Below, piece after piece: positions 36,700 through 47,529 of a stretch of DNA of 64,000 bases. Position 1 is the stretch's first letter; each line of letters begins with the position of its first letter. The notes under the pieces are model-generated. The model was not told the DNA's origin. It saw only the letters and a program-made list of their open reading frames with translations, and did not search any database. This stretch comes from Dactylonectria macrodidyma (taxonomy: Eukaryota > Ascomycota > Sordariomycetes > Hypocreales > Nectriaceae), in contig JAGMUV010000015.1 in assembly GCA_020744425.1 (NCBI GenBank), positions 1,178,001 to 1,242,000 of the forward strand, in the 5' to 3' direction. The translations under genes and the position numbers were made by a program.

Positions 36700-38032
36700 G
36701 TTGGCGATATCGGCTCAACTAAGGGCCTAGCAACAGTCCTTCAAAACGTATCCGCGAGACCTATCAGGATGATCTGCAGAGATTTGGCAGCGGCTAACGG
36801 TATTTAAACACTAAGACCTCTATCCCGATTTTTACTACTACATAGTACACAGTGGATACTACCGAGGCTGTCAAAACAACGCAATAGAGTCGAATTGCGT
36901 GCTCAAGACTGCCCCGGAGATTTATAAAGTATTCAAAAAGCACGCGCTATGTTCCCTTATTAGGTATTAGACCGGGATAGTCTCGCCCCGATACGATGCG
37001 ACGCTGTAATGCCAAGCCCGACTTTGTAGGCGGGTAATTTTAAGGTGCCCAGTTATATAGATGACGTGCTTGGGCGGATAAATCACAACGTTCTTAGGGC
37101 CTTGTCCGCGCTTGCCGCCTAGAAAGAAGCCAATCGGTGGTTTTGCTATGGAAAATCTAGCATTGGGTGTTTGTGAGGAGATTATTAACGGTATTTTCCT
37201 AGCTCACAATCATCGCCATGATGGCGCTCGCGTTCACTAGTTACTACTCTCGCCTCGTAAACGTGCTTGATACTACATAGTATCAGAGTGAAAAAAGGCT
37301 CAAAGGCACCAAAACAGACGCATACCCTCGACTGGGATTCCTCTTTCTATAGCACCCTGCCGCATGTTACGTATACGACGCGCGGCACCGTTGCTGGGCA
37401 TAGGACGATTTGAGTCCATCGACTAAAATAACCAATCACTGTGGCTCGTCTTTCTCCACGACTGCTCCATAACGAAAACCATCGCCCCCGCCAATTCGGT
37501 CTTATTCTGCTTTCCATCACTCTAGACTTTATGGCGTGCGATAAGGAATGAGATTGAGTAAACGACTGGTGGATTAACCAGGGGTGGAACGGGCCGTTTT
37601 TCCATTTGAGGCAGTTGGAATCGGTTCCCTTGAAAATTGCCACGGCGCCATTGGTGCGCAGATCTTCACTCGAAAGAGTTTTCAGGATTTGAGCGCAATG
37701 ATCAATGCGTTCTGGGCGATTTGCTAGCACGCCATGACCATGAACGAATGATCAAGACGCTAGTTAAGCATGATCAAGATGGAGCTTGATATCCCATTTC
37801 AGCCGTTCTGCAAAAAAAGCTAATCGCTCACTAAATGCAATGCGAACGAAGTAAACAGCCGTCAGCCTTAAGCTTAATCTTAAGACTATTTACGTGGACA
37901 AGATAAAATTGCAAACATAAGTGCTGTGGCATAATCGTCATATCAATTTACTATTTGTTCTTTCTATCCGCAACCGTCTCGTTCTCGCAAATTCGCAAAC
38001 ACCGAGTAGACTACACCAGCCGCTGTGTTGAA
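36700..38032. other. 1.3-kb intergenic region
   Basis: Promoter side of the OPT gene and 3' flank of the AAA+ gene. A 127-aa minus-strand ORF at 37347-37730 is not protein-like. Nothing else is seen. Confidence 0.45.
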
Positions 38033-41000
38033 TCATTTACTACTTTCTCGAACCCTTTGCCTCATCATCCCGTTCAGGTACTCGATCAAGTCTTTCGTGG
38101 TAATTCGGAACGGCGTCTCAGCATCTACATCGTCTTCTATCTTGAGGTCCGCTGGCTCCATTTGATAGATGTCAGTTGCGATGATGCTAGCCAGCGTCTC
38201 CACGTCCCGAGCATTGGCCCATCCAGGCGTAAGAGCCAGTTTGCTAAAGAGCAGAAGCACCGTCTTCTGGTCCTCGTCATTGGCCTCAGTTCCGTCCCAG
38301 ATGGTGATGCCGTCCTTGCGAATCAAGTTCACGAGATGTGTCTTGCATTGACGCGGCGTCATCGGGCGGAACATAATCTCCGTGGCAAACCGGCCACGCA
38401 ACCCAGGATTGACTCGCATAAGAAGGTCAATGCCGCGTTCGTATCCTGCAAGCACAATGACGAGTTTGTGGAGATAACGAGGCTTGGTCAAGGCGTCGAC
38501 AAGCTCTCCAACAGCCTCTTCCTCGTAGTTCAGACCTCCAGACTTGTTTTTCACCGCGAGACGGTAGGCTTCATCAATGAGCAGCACCTTTCCTAGCGCT
38601 CGATCAAGGAGATCGACAACCTTTGGCGCTGTACCACCGACCCATTGGCTAATGAGATGACTCGCCGAGCACTCGATAACCTCGTTGGTTGAGAGGAACC
38701 CCATGTCGTAGAAAATTTGACCGACAATACGGCCCGTGTGCGTCTTGCCTGTCCCCGGCGGACCCTTGAACAAAAAGGTAAAGGGTACTCTTTGCCGCGG
38801 GTCTCTGCCGACGCGCCGCATGTTGGCCGCCATACGCTGATAGCCTTGAAGTTGGTCGATGACAACCTCGAATCCAATCAGGCCTTGGAAGAGAAGCCTG
38901 CATTTCTCGCTGGCGCTCTGGCCTCGGTTCCATTCCGGATCGAAGTCTTCCCGTTCAAGAGTCGTGGTCTCATCTTCATCGTCATCTTTCAATGACTCCG
39001 CCTTGTTATCCGCCTTCTCTTCCATCTTTTCGTCATCTTTGTTGTCCTCTTGCTCGGATTTCTTCTTCTCCGCTTCTCTGGTGGTTCTTTCTACGAAGCG
39101 GGCTATGGCTTGGTCTAGCAGGTTACTAACATCACCGCCGTTACCAAAGTTGGGTCGATCTCTCATCCTGCGCAAGACTTCGGCTGCAACGTCCATGGCT
39201 GGTTGACTAGCTGTGATTTGCTCGCCGGCCATTTTCAGTTTCAGAATCTGGTTAAGCTCTTCGTCGTTGTAGTCCGTAAAGACAAACGCCTGCTCGAGAG
39301 GGAACCGTCTTCGAAGACCAGGGTTTGTGTTCCGGAGCATCTCCTCCATCCCCTCGGTATAGCCAACGAGGATAACACAACGATCCTCTCCCGGTCTGTT
39401 GTGAACCTTGGACACAATCACATCCAGACATCCAAGGCGGTAGTCGTCGGTTCTCCGAGACTTCTTACCCTCGTCTTGATAGAACATATGTGCATCGTCG
39501 ATAATCAGGACTTTGCCGATGGTGGAATCCAATATGGCGCTTGTGTTGGTCTCGGACTCGCCGATGTACTCGCTGATGAAGTCTCCAGGCGTCTTCACCA
39601 CGACCTCGTTGCTGGACACGAGGCCATAATCTGCCAGGATCTGCCCGTATAGCCTGGCAACTGTCGACTTACCAGTTCCAGGAGGGCCTAGGAACAGGCG
39701 ATTGAGCGCCATGTGAAGTCTCTCTTTGCCAGCGAGTTCCCTGCGATGGTTGACTCGTGCACGATCCACCAGCTCCCCGACCGCTTTCTTGACATTGGCT
39801 AGGCCAGCCATTTGCTTCAGCTCATTCCACGCGTCGCTTTGAATCTGAAGCTCCATCGGCTCTGTCCCTAGAATGTCATCCATAGTAAGGAAAAATGTTC
39901 GTGGTGGTTGATCTTGGTCAGTATTTTTCACAGCCTCTTCTTCATCGACCATTTTGTCATTAGCGTCTTCTTGGTCAATCTCTTCATCCTTCGCCTCTTC
40001 GTTGTCAAGCCCGTCACTCTTGACCTTTTCATCCTTCAAGCCCTCAGGCTTTTTGTCTATGACATCTTGTACCTCAACCTCCTTACTCTTACCCTCTTCG
40101 TTTTCGCTCTTGTCATCCTTATTATCCTTGTTGTCCTTGTCGCCGTCGATTATCTTGTCTTTGGCTGCTTCTTGTTTACCCTCTTCGCTCTTGAGCTGTT
40201 CGCCCTTGACATCTTCGTTATCGACCTCGTCTTCCTTCTCTTCCTCCACCATTTTGTCTCTGACTGCTTCTTGTTGAGGCTTTTCGTTCTTCGCCTCATC
40301 GTTCTTGACGCCTTCGGTCCTGACCTCTTCATTCTTGATCTCTTCACTTTTGGCTTTCTGAGTCATCGCCACTTCATCTACAGGCTCTTGATCAGCAGCC
40401 GTTTTGTTTTCCCCGTCTTCAACTTTCACATTTTTCTCGTCTCCTGAAACCATGGTTTCTCGCTCTTCCACTTCCGGCTCGTCATTCTTCTTGTTTGATT
40501 GCTCATCGTTGAGTCCGTTATCGTTGTGTTCCGAATTTTCATGCTGAGAACCATCTGATGGCACATCATTCTTTAGAGTGACAGCAGCCTTGTCCACCAC
40601 TGCCTCCCTTTCTCGATCCATTCGAGCAGAATGCCGATCCAGCATCTTCTCAAATGACAGTATCAGGTCATGGACGTTACCAAACCCTTCGGAGCCACGA
40701 TTCCTTCCAACTCGCATGGCCGCAACTAAAGGATAGCGACTATCATCGCCATCAACCAGCGTCAGGGAATTATGATGGATCAGCCTTAGTAAAATGAGCC
40801 GGAGCTCTTCGTCACTATAGTCTTTGAGCATCAATCGTCGCCAAAACTCCCACCGGCCATGCGAGCGGCTCCCCAGCAATTGCATTACGCCCTTGTGACT
40901 GCCTGAAATTATGACAACAAGCTTTTCCGCATGCCAGTCTAACACGTTGAGCAGTTTGGAGTGATGATCCGAGTTCATACATTCGACAGAGTCGATGTAG

Positions 41001-42630
41001 AGAACCTGTGTGAAAATAGCTCCATGGTTAGTTGACAAAAAAAACTCATGGCAAGTTAGTCATTGGGTGGCAACATACCGATCCGTCTGCAGATCCAGCA
41101 AGATCTTTGTCGAGATCATCAACATCCAAAGTAGAGCCAGATCGAACTTTGTAATCGATTAATCCAGGACTTGCAGCTGGCCAAACGCCGCACTCTGATA
41201 GAAATTGTCGATACAACCCTGCGAGAGTTCTCTTGCCTAGACATTATCAGCACTCATCCGCTGAATAATCGTACCGAACACCACATACCTGTACCCGGGT
41301 TTCCCATGAGCGCCAGATTCAGCGCCTGCCGCCTTAGTCGACCTTTTCGAGTACGAGCCGCATCAATGGTGGCCTTGATCTTGAGGAATTTCGACTTGAC
41401 CTGTTCGATCCCGATCATTGCCATGACTTGATCCAAAGCTTCGTTTTTGTCTCCCAGTTCTCTCTTCTGTCGCTCCCACTCTCTTGCTGCGGACGAAGCA
41501 GGGTTATCGCCGTCGAGAGAATCATTGACTACTTTAGGAAAGAGGTGTCTATCGGGTCGACGGGGTACAGTCGCTAGTTTAGATGACGACGAGCTGCTAG
41601 ATGATGACGATGAACTATCGCTGTCTGATGCATCATCATTTGCTTCGTCGGAGTCAAATGGGTTGTGCACTTGCGCCACGACTGGCGTTTTCGGCGAAGA
41701 CTTAGAAGTCGAAGTCGAGCCATGGCTCGCTGTCGAAGAGGCCTTTGGCTTCCCCAGGTAGTTTGGTGGGACATGCGAAACCACGGGCGGCCGACCTGGG
41801 GGCAAATATGACGATGGTGGCCTACCTGGACGTTGATATGGAGGCAGGTGCCACTGTTCCGGGCGTACAACGGATGGGAGGCCTTGGGGCATGAAACCAA
41901 TACTCTGGTTGCTCGGTCCCGACATGCCTAGCGGTGTAGAGTTGTAGGGCAGTTGATTTGGGTTTCCCACATACCATGGACGAGACTGGTTCTGTGAGTA
42001 CTGAGGTTGATAGACTCCGTGGCTCCATGTTGCCTGCTGAGGTTGTTGATATTGTTGAGGTTGTTGAATTGCGGAATATGCCGATGAGAGCTCAACCCAA
42101 TCGCCATCGAGATAAACAACGCCTGAGGGAGGTGGCCCCCCATAGAGATATGGCAGATCTGCATCTGCGGAACCATTATAGACCGGGATGGAAGACGAGG
42201 TCGTTTGCGAGAGCAGCGGATCAGGTCTCGCGCTACGGGCCGTTTGAGGCGCATCAAGAACGCGAGGGATATGGATAAGTCTTCTGTCTTGTTCGGATGG
42301 CGTTGAAAAGAACGATTCGTCATTGAAACGAGATGTTGTCTTGGCAAGATCAGGAACAGCTGTCTTCGTTTCAGGAAACGACGTGGGTCTCGCGTCAACA
42401 CCCAAGCCCCTCGAGTTGGAGAGAGAAACGTCCGGACCATCTGGAGAAGAGAAGCGCGGCCATTCTGTGCCCTGGGTTGTTGACTCAGAGCTGATACGGT
42501 TTTCCAGGCTTGGTGGCTGAGCTGCCGGGGTCGCAGGTGAAGACGGAAGTTCGCTATGGTCTTCGCTCACTTGGGGTACCGGTTTTGCGTCTTGTGACTC
42601 ATTTTGGTCCATTTCTCCATTTGGCCGCAT
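38033..42630 (-). CDS. triple AAA+ ATPase (CbxX/CfxQ-type) with Lys/Glu-rich linker
   Basis: 1490 aa from minus-strand exons 41289-42630, 41079-41236 and 38033-41005. Layout: residues 1-330 low-complexity (Pro/Gln/Ser-rich); a run of Ser after DASDSD; about 415-640 AAA-1, with P-loop GNPGTGKRTLAG (built across intron 1) and VLYIDSVECM as Walker B; about 670-870 a very charged linker of degenerate KNEEVKxExxK units; about 890-1160 AAA-2 (LFLGPPGTGKSTVARLYGQI; VLIIDDAHMF); a second acidic spacer; about 1220-1490 AAA-3 (LFKGPPGTGKTHTGRIVGQI; VLLIDEAYRL). AAA-2 and AAA-3 have the C-terminal block NPGLRRRFP / NPGLRGRFA with the presumed Arg finger. The family includes bacterial Rubisco activase CbbX and SpoVK; fungal members are uncharacterised. 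No partner is seen nearby. Confidence 0.93.
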
Positions 42631-43131
42631 CTAGGCTGGTTTTTGTGGACAGAAATGCCAACGGAGCTTCGTTCGCGGCTTCGTCACTGATAATAGCAAT
42701 GGTGATACATGCGCTTAGGTAGAGACGAGCCAGGTTGTTTTGTGCGGCTTTTAAATCAAGAGTCACGGGACCTGCGCGAGCCTCCTGCAGCCCGGCTTTG
42801 GCCCCCACGGCAGCCTGATGACAGCAACACGCGTCGAAGCCCAACAATAGGTATTATTAGGCAGGTAAGCGTGCGGGGTGAGAATGAGAGCCTACTTTTC
42901 ATTCCATATAAGCTTGATAACTTGATAAGTAGAAGAAGTCATGAGGCTGTTGTTAGGCATATGCAGGATGCCAGGTCATCAAAGTGAACGAAACATTAAG
43001 ATGTGAATGCAATAATTATAATTTATACATTAGCTGAATTGTTTTCTTTGAAAGACTTCATTCATTGAAGCGTCATGTGCACATGGGTGATCCAAGTATA
43101 TATGATAGAATTAGACAAGAGGGATGTCCTA
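42631..43131. other. intergenic, 0.5 kb
   Basis: Promoter side of the AAA+ gene and 3' flank of the tyrosinase fragment. No coding signal is seen. Confidence 0.45.
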
Positions 43132-43640
43132 TCAAATGTAAACGTAACAAAGCGGGCTACCCCCCAAAGTGTTAAACAATTCACTGATAGGACGGTCCTT
43201 TGCTAGAATACCATCCACGTTGAGAATATCTGATGCCAGTGCATCGCGGCTTGGGGGCAGGTTGTTGATAGTTATGGTCCCGGCAATAGTGTTGGCCTGC
43301 CTCGAATGCAGTACCTGCCAGATCCAGTACACACGGTCGACCATGGAGTGATGGAGGAAAAAGGTGGGATCATTAGGCGATGAGAAGACATCGCTCGCCT
43401 CACCTCCGAGACCTGTATGACCAGACGTGTGGAGGCCGAGGAAGGCATCGCCGAAGCGTCCCTGGAACTCTGTCTGGAAGGTACTGATTGTGTCGCTCGC
43501 CTCGCCGATGGTGATGTTGACGAGGTTTTGCAGTGTGAAGAAGCGAGTGAAGATGTAGGGAGATAGATCGCGGCTGAGGCAACGCGGGTTGTATCCCAGT
43601 CGGCCATCGGGACTTCGCGGTTCTCAAAATATCCATCGGC
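43132..43640 (-). pseudogene. tyrosinase, 3' half only (CuB domain)
   Basis: A single open minus-strand frame from about 43638 to 43132 reads as the second half of a fungal tyrosinase (type-3 copper oxidase). It begins SPDGRLGYNPRCLSRDLSPY, then has GLHTSGHTGLGGE (first CuB histidines), DPTFFLHHSMVDRVYWIWQ (third CuB His block) and a C-terminal tail ending CYVYI. A TGA lies in frame just upstream of SPDG, and no CuA half, signal peptide or start exon can be found before the divergent gene at 43735. The CuB half itself has no stop. It is therefore a 5'-truncated gene and cannot make an active enzyme alone. Confidence 0.82.
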
Positions 43641-43734
43641 TTATCTCTCTTGAGGCTCAGTCGCACTCGTTGGTACTCTTACGTGCTGCACGGCCTTCTC
43701 GGTAACCACCCAACCCAATTTTGTACTTTTCACA

Positions 43735-44740
43735 ATGCGCAAGACTGACTTTATCAATGAAGCATTTGTTGTCTGCTCTGAGATCTTCGGGCACGCCACT
43801 ATCATCTTCTACTGTAGCCCTGTGAGACGATGCTGGGATGGATCAGCGAATGGCAAATGCTATCCTATTACTCTGTTTGTCAACTTCGGTGTTATTCACA
43901 CTGGTGAGTTTCCGTATCCTGTTACCCACTGATCATTGTCCAGCAAGCTAAACAGGGCCGTTGGGTGCAGCGTTCAACATTTTCTCCGATGTCGCTTTCG
44001 CTACAGTACCAATCCCAATTATTTGGAGCCTCCAAATGAAGACACGTACGCGATTGTATCTTGTTGGCGTCTTCAGCTTGGGCTACGTGTATGAAAAAAG
44101 ATCACTCGTATATGACCGCGTCAAAGCTAGCCGCCTATTCATTCCAGCGCTGTCGCTATGGGTGCCATAAGAGCTGTTTACCAGATCGGCTTCGGGGCAA
44201 ACCCAGACTCCGCCTTGTAAGTCTAATCCCGGTCATTCTTGTGGACAATCATTAATCATCATGTAGTTGGCAAAGGGTCCAGTTTTGGGATTGTAAGTCT
44301 ATCCCACGCTCGTAAGACTATCCGCTAACAGTATCTTCAGTCTCCAAGTCAGCACAGGTATCATTGCCGCTTGCGCACCTACCTTGAAGCCTCTTGTGGG
44401 CCGCTGGCTCAACATTGCCAGCAGCAATGGCTACGGCTCGAACAACTACTATGGCAACCAAAGCTCTGGGCAAGCGAGGTGCCGTACGGGATACATTGTG
44501 CAGAACACGCCGGTGGGACCTGGCTACGAGCTCGACGAACGAAAGAAAACATTAGGACGAGACCCGAGCGATTACCATGCGAGCATCCAGGGCGGCCACC
44601 GCTCATCCGATATTACATACGATAAATCAGGCAGCCTAGGCGAACGATCAGGGAGTGAGGAAATGATCCTCTCCATTCATGATAACAAAGCTATCGTCCG
44701 AAGAATGGAAGTCACGGTTCAAACGCAACCAAAATCTTGA
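43735..44740 (+). pseudogene. fungal rhodopsin-domain integral membrane protein, 5'-truncated
   Basis: The plus-strand reading matches the C-terminal half of the large fungal family of seven-helix 'rhodopsin domain' proteins (not retinal-binding opsins): IIFYCSPVRRCWDGSANGKC (loop before helix 4), GAAFNIFSDVAFATVPIPII (helix 5), LYLVGVFSLGYV, AVAMGAIRAVYQIGFGANPD and GIIAACAPTLKPLVGRW (last helix), then a soluble tail. Joins at about 43903/43956, 44088/44148, 44216/44267 and 44292/44348 keep the frame with no stop. The first three helices and the family's N-terminus are absent; the ATG at 43735 lies mid-domain. It may still be transcribed but should not fold normally. Confidence 0.75.
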
Positions 44741-45401
44741 GCTTGCTGAGAAGCCTTGAGACCAGATGTGGGGTATTGTTATTATTAATCTAGACACCAT
44801 TTTCTATCCTACCTTATCATTTCCTTCGACGTAGTGTTAATAGGGCATGAAGTACCATGGCAAATATGATCCAATCAGAGAGTCTTTTTAGTTACACCAC
44901 ATAGTAGATGTCAAAGCCAAGCGACTTATATTTGGTTGCAGTTGTTTCGGCATGAGTGAAGATTGTGCTTATCTCAGCGCCGATTGCTGAGTGGCTTCAC
45001 TACTTCCCAAAACCCTACAACTACCCTACACCTTCATCGGCCAGGAGGGCATGATTGATGCGCAATGACTCGGTTGTGAGCTTATATTAAGCAATTAGGT
45101 GCTTCTAACACCTAATACTTTCTTTAAGATGGATATTTGGGCCCTCGCTGTCTGATGTATGGAGCAGTGATGATGTAGGCATAAAATAGGTTATTCCATT
45201 ATGTCTCGCGTGGAGGAGCCATTTTGTTACCTCCGTTCCATTGAATACATGTTCGGCAAGAAATACAAAGAAGCTCAGCAGCATCAGTGTCAAAGAGTTG
45301 AACTTGCAGCAACAGGCTGGTAAGGAAGATCTAAAAGACTCAGGTTGATGCAGAGGCAAAAAGAAAGTCATGCGTGTTTGTGCAATCGTAATATAGGAAT
45401 A
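44741..45401. other. intergenic, no gene seen
   Basis: Between the rhodopsin-domain fragment and the tRNA gene. A short minus-strand ORF (45105-45371) is not protein-like. Confidence 0.45.
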
Positions 45402-45485
45402 GCCCGATGCGGGGGTCGAACCCGCAACCTTGAGATTGTGAATTCTGATAAGAGTCTCACGCTCTACCGATTGAGCTAACCGGGC
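45402..45485 (-). tRNA. tRNA-Lys(CTT) with a 12-nt intron
   Basis: The minus strand folds as a tRNA: acceptor arm GCCCGGT with ATCGGGC, D arm GCTCAATCGGTAGAGC, anticodon arm TGAGA / TCTCA with anticodon CTT, and T arm CGGGTTCGACCCCCG. Counting the anticodon loop as CTCTTAA places a 12-nt insert (TCAGAATTCACA) one base 3' of the anticodon, the standard place of eukaryotic nuclear tRNA introns. CCA is not encoded, as expected. It is 84 nt in all. No other tRNA is seen nearby. Confidence 0.95.
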
Positions 45486-45768
45486 GTGACTCGTAATTAT
45501 GGGCCTCGAACGTGGTGATGGTGAACAAGAAGCGGATTGTCGTCACCATCAAAGGTGATTCTGAGACTTCCATGAGAAAAAGGAGATTGGTGGCTTCTTT
45601 GCAGAAGAAAAGTCAACTTATTACTAATTAAACATCAGTCCACTGGCATCTATCCGCAACTCTGAAATGAAAGAAAGTTCCCTGTTTTTAGTTTGTAAGA
45701 GCCAACCCTAGTCCCTCTATGACTTCAGAACGTCCTCCCCATCTCAGATAACATTGAAGCATGCTCTT

Positions 45769-47225
45769 CTAACATTCTACATACATCTTGTCTACAAAAT
45801 ATCGTACCCTTCCTTCAAACAACCTTCTCGCGGTTCTTGAAACCGCGCAGCTTCTAATTTCTCGGTCATCTTTCACAACTCCGACACGGATTATCCCCTT
45901 GCTATGTGCAATCAAAACCTCACTTTCCTTACATTCCCCTGATACATTTGGGGGCGAGGGAGTACGCTCTGGGGTGGGCAACGCCCAGTTGGACCCAGAC
46001 TTTGCCGAGAGTTCTGCCACAACTGTGCCAGGCGAGCTCAGCGCTGCTGCGATGCATACGGCGCCTGTTAGCTGAAGACTTGGATGCGGAAGCCCCATGG
46101 AATACGCCTGAACGCGGATGTCAGGCAACTCCCCGCTTGCTTCGTCGAAGGTCGGTGGGTAGACAAGGGCGACTTTTGGTGTGCCTCTGGTGAGTGCTGC
46201 AGCTTCGACAGTGGGAGCGAGACCCATGGCTACGGCTCCTTCGCGGCGGATGACTTCAATGAGGGCGTGCTGAATATCTTCTGAAGTGAGGGCGCTGAGA
46301 AGTGGAGAAATAGAAGTTGAATCGACGAGAACAAATGGGTTCGCAGCATCGATGAGCGTCACGCGCACACCAAAGGGTTCTAGGTCTGGCAGCGACGAGG
46401 GCGGTTGGATGAGAAGTGTTTGCTGTGTTTTGCCTGACGGAAACAGCGTCCCAGTCATGCTGCCCGCTGGGTCGATAAAGGCACACTTGACCTCGCTGCC
46501 GGTGGTGCTAACACCTGGAATGTTGTAGGTACCATCTTCTTCAAACTCTCCAGTCTCGTCTATTTCGACTGTCTCAACGATGATGCGTTGAGTGTTTGAG
46601 TTGAATATCCGCACATCCATCTATTTTGAATTAGCTGGGTAAAGTTGGTACTCATCGTTAGATGCTATACCTGTGTCAGTCCTGGCTGAGGCTTGACCAA
46701 CCCTTCCTGCACAGCAAAGGGCCCAACACCTGAGCTAATATTTCCACAGGTTCCTGTAAAGTCCACAGACTCTTTACCCACTGCTACTTGGACAAAGGTG
46801 AAGTCGACATCAGCATCTGGCCGCTCAGACGGCGACACGACGGCCACTTTTGAAGTCGTCGACGTCCCGCCGCCAACCCCGTCGATCTGGCGAGGGTCAT
46901 TGCCCCGAGATCCAAGAGCCGAGATAAGATGAGGAGCCCAGTCGCGTTGATTCGCGGGCAGGTCTCTTCGGTGTAGAAATAAGCCCTTGGAGGTGCCAGC
47001 GCGCATGAGGACGCACGGCAGCATGTGGCGGGTCAGGTGCCGCTTGTCAGGCATCTTTTGTTGTATATCGATAGCCATGTTGGTAAGATGGGTCCACGGG
47101 ATGTTGGAATTATCGATAATTTGGTGAGAGGAAGACAAATTAGTGACTATTGGAAGCGTTGCGAGTGTTCGAATTTGGCGCCCGAGGCGTCGCGTACAAC
47201 TGGGAGTCGGGAGTTTAGCAGCCAT
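45769..47225 (-). CDS. PrpF-family isomerase (DUF453), likely mitochondrial
   Basis: Predicted isomerase of the PrpF/methylitaconate-isomerase family (diaminopimelate-epimerase fold), 468 aa. Minus-strand exons 46671-47225 and 45769-46620 join across a 50-nt intron (TAG acceptor). The first about 50 residues are rich in Arg, Ser and Thr and free of acid (MAAKLPTPSCTRRLGRQIRT at the start), as in a mitochondrial presequence. The core starts with LPCVLMRAGTSKGLFLHRRD, then IDGVGGGTSTTSKVAVVSPS and FTGTCGNISSGVGPFAV, which holds the likely catalytic Cys (in CGN). The C-terminal half has QAYSMGLPHPSLQLTGAVCI. In bacteria PrpF works in the 2-methylcitrate route of propionate use; the fungal role is not set. 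A tRNA-Lys lies 0.28 kb downstream. Confidence 0.93.
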
Positions 47226-47529
47226 GACATGGTTCCTTGCACCCTATATAAAGGCCGATTCAAGAACCCTGGAACCGAAAACGGAGCCATGAAATAACGG
47301 GGCATTAACCGCATTCTATTGATTTGCCAATCGAGTGCCCAATGTTTGTCGAAGTAATCGCAGTATGGCCGTGACCCGTGGGAGTGAAGCGTCCTTGTTC
47401 TAACCCCTGTCCCTGATATTCCCGGTCACCGAAAAGCCCCACTTGACGGGAAGAGCGGGAACGAGACGGGAACAAAGGCGGGAACGAAAAATGATGGACG
47501 CGGGAAGACGGGAATTTTCAAGGACAAGT
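47226..47529. other. short intergenic region
   Basis: Holds the 3' end of the Zn2Cys6 regulator and the promoter side of the PrpF gene. A purine-rich repeat-like stretch (GGGAAGAGCGGGAACGAGAC and similar words, about 47440-47520) is seen. Confidence 0.4.

Noticed and set aside
39908..40447. 179-aa plus-strand ORF rich in Leu, Phe, Val
   Set aside because: It is the antisense of the Lys/Glu-rich linker of the AAA+ gene; Glu/Lys codons read backwards as hydrophobic codons. It has no family pattern.
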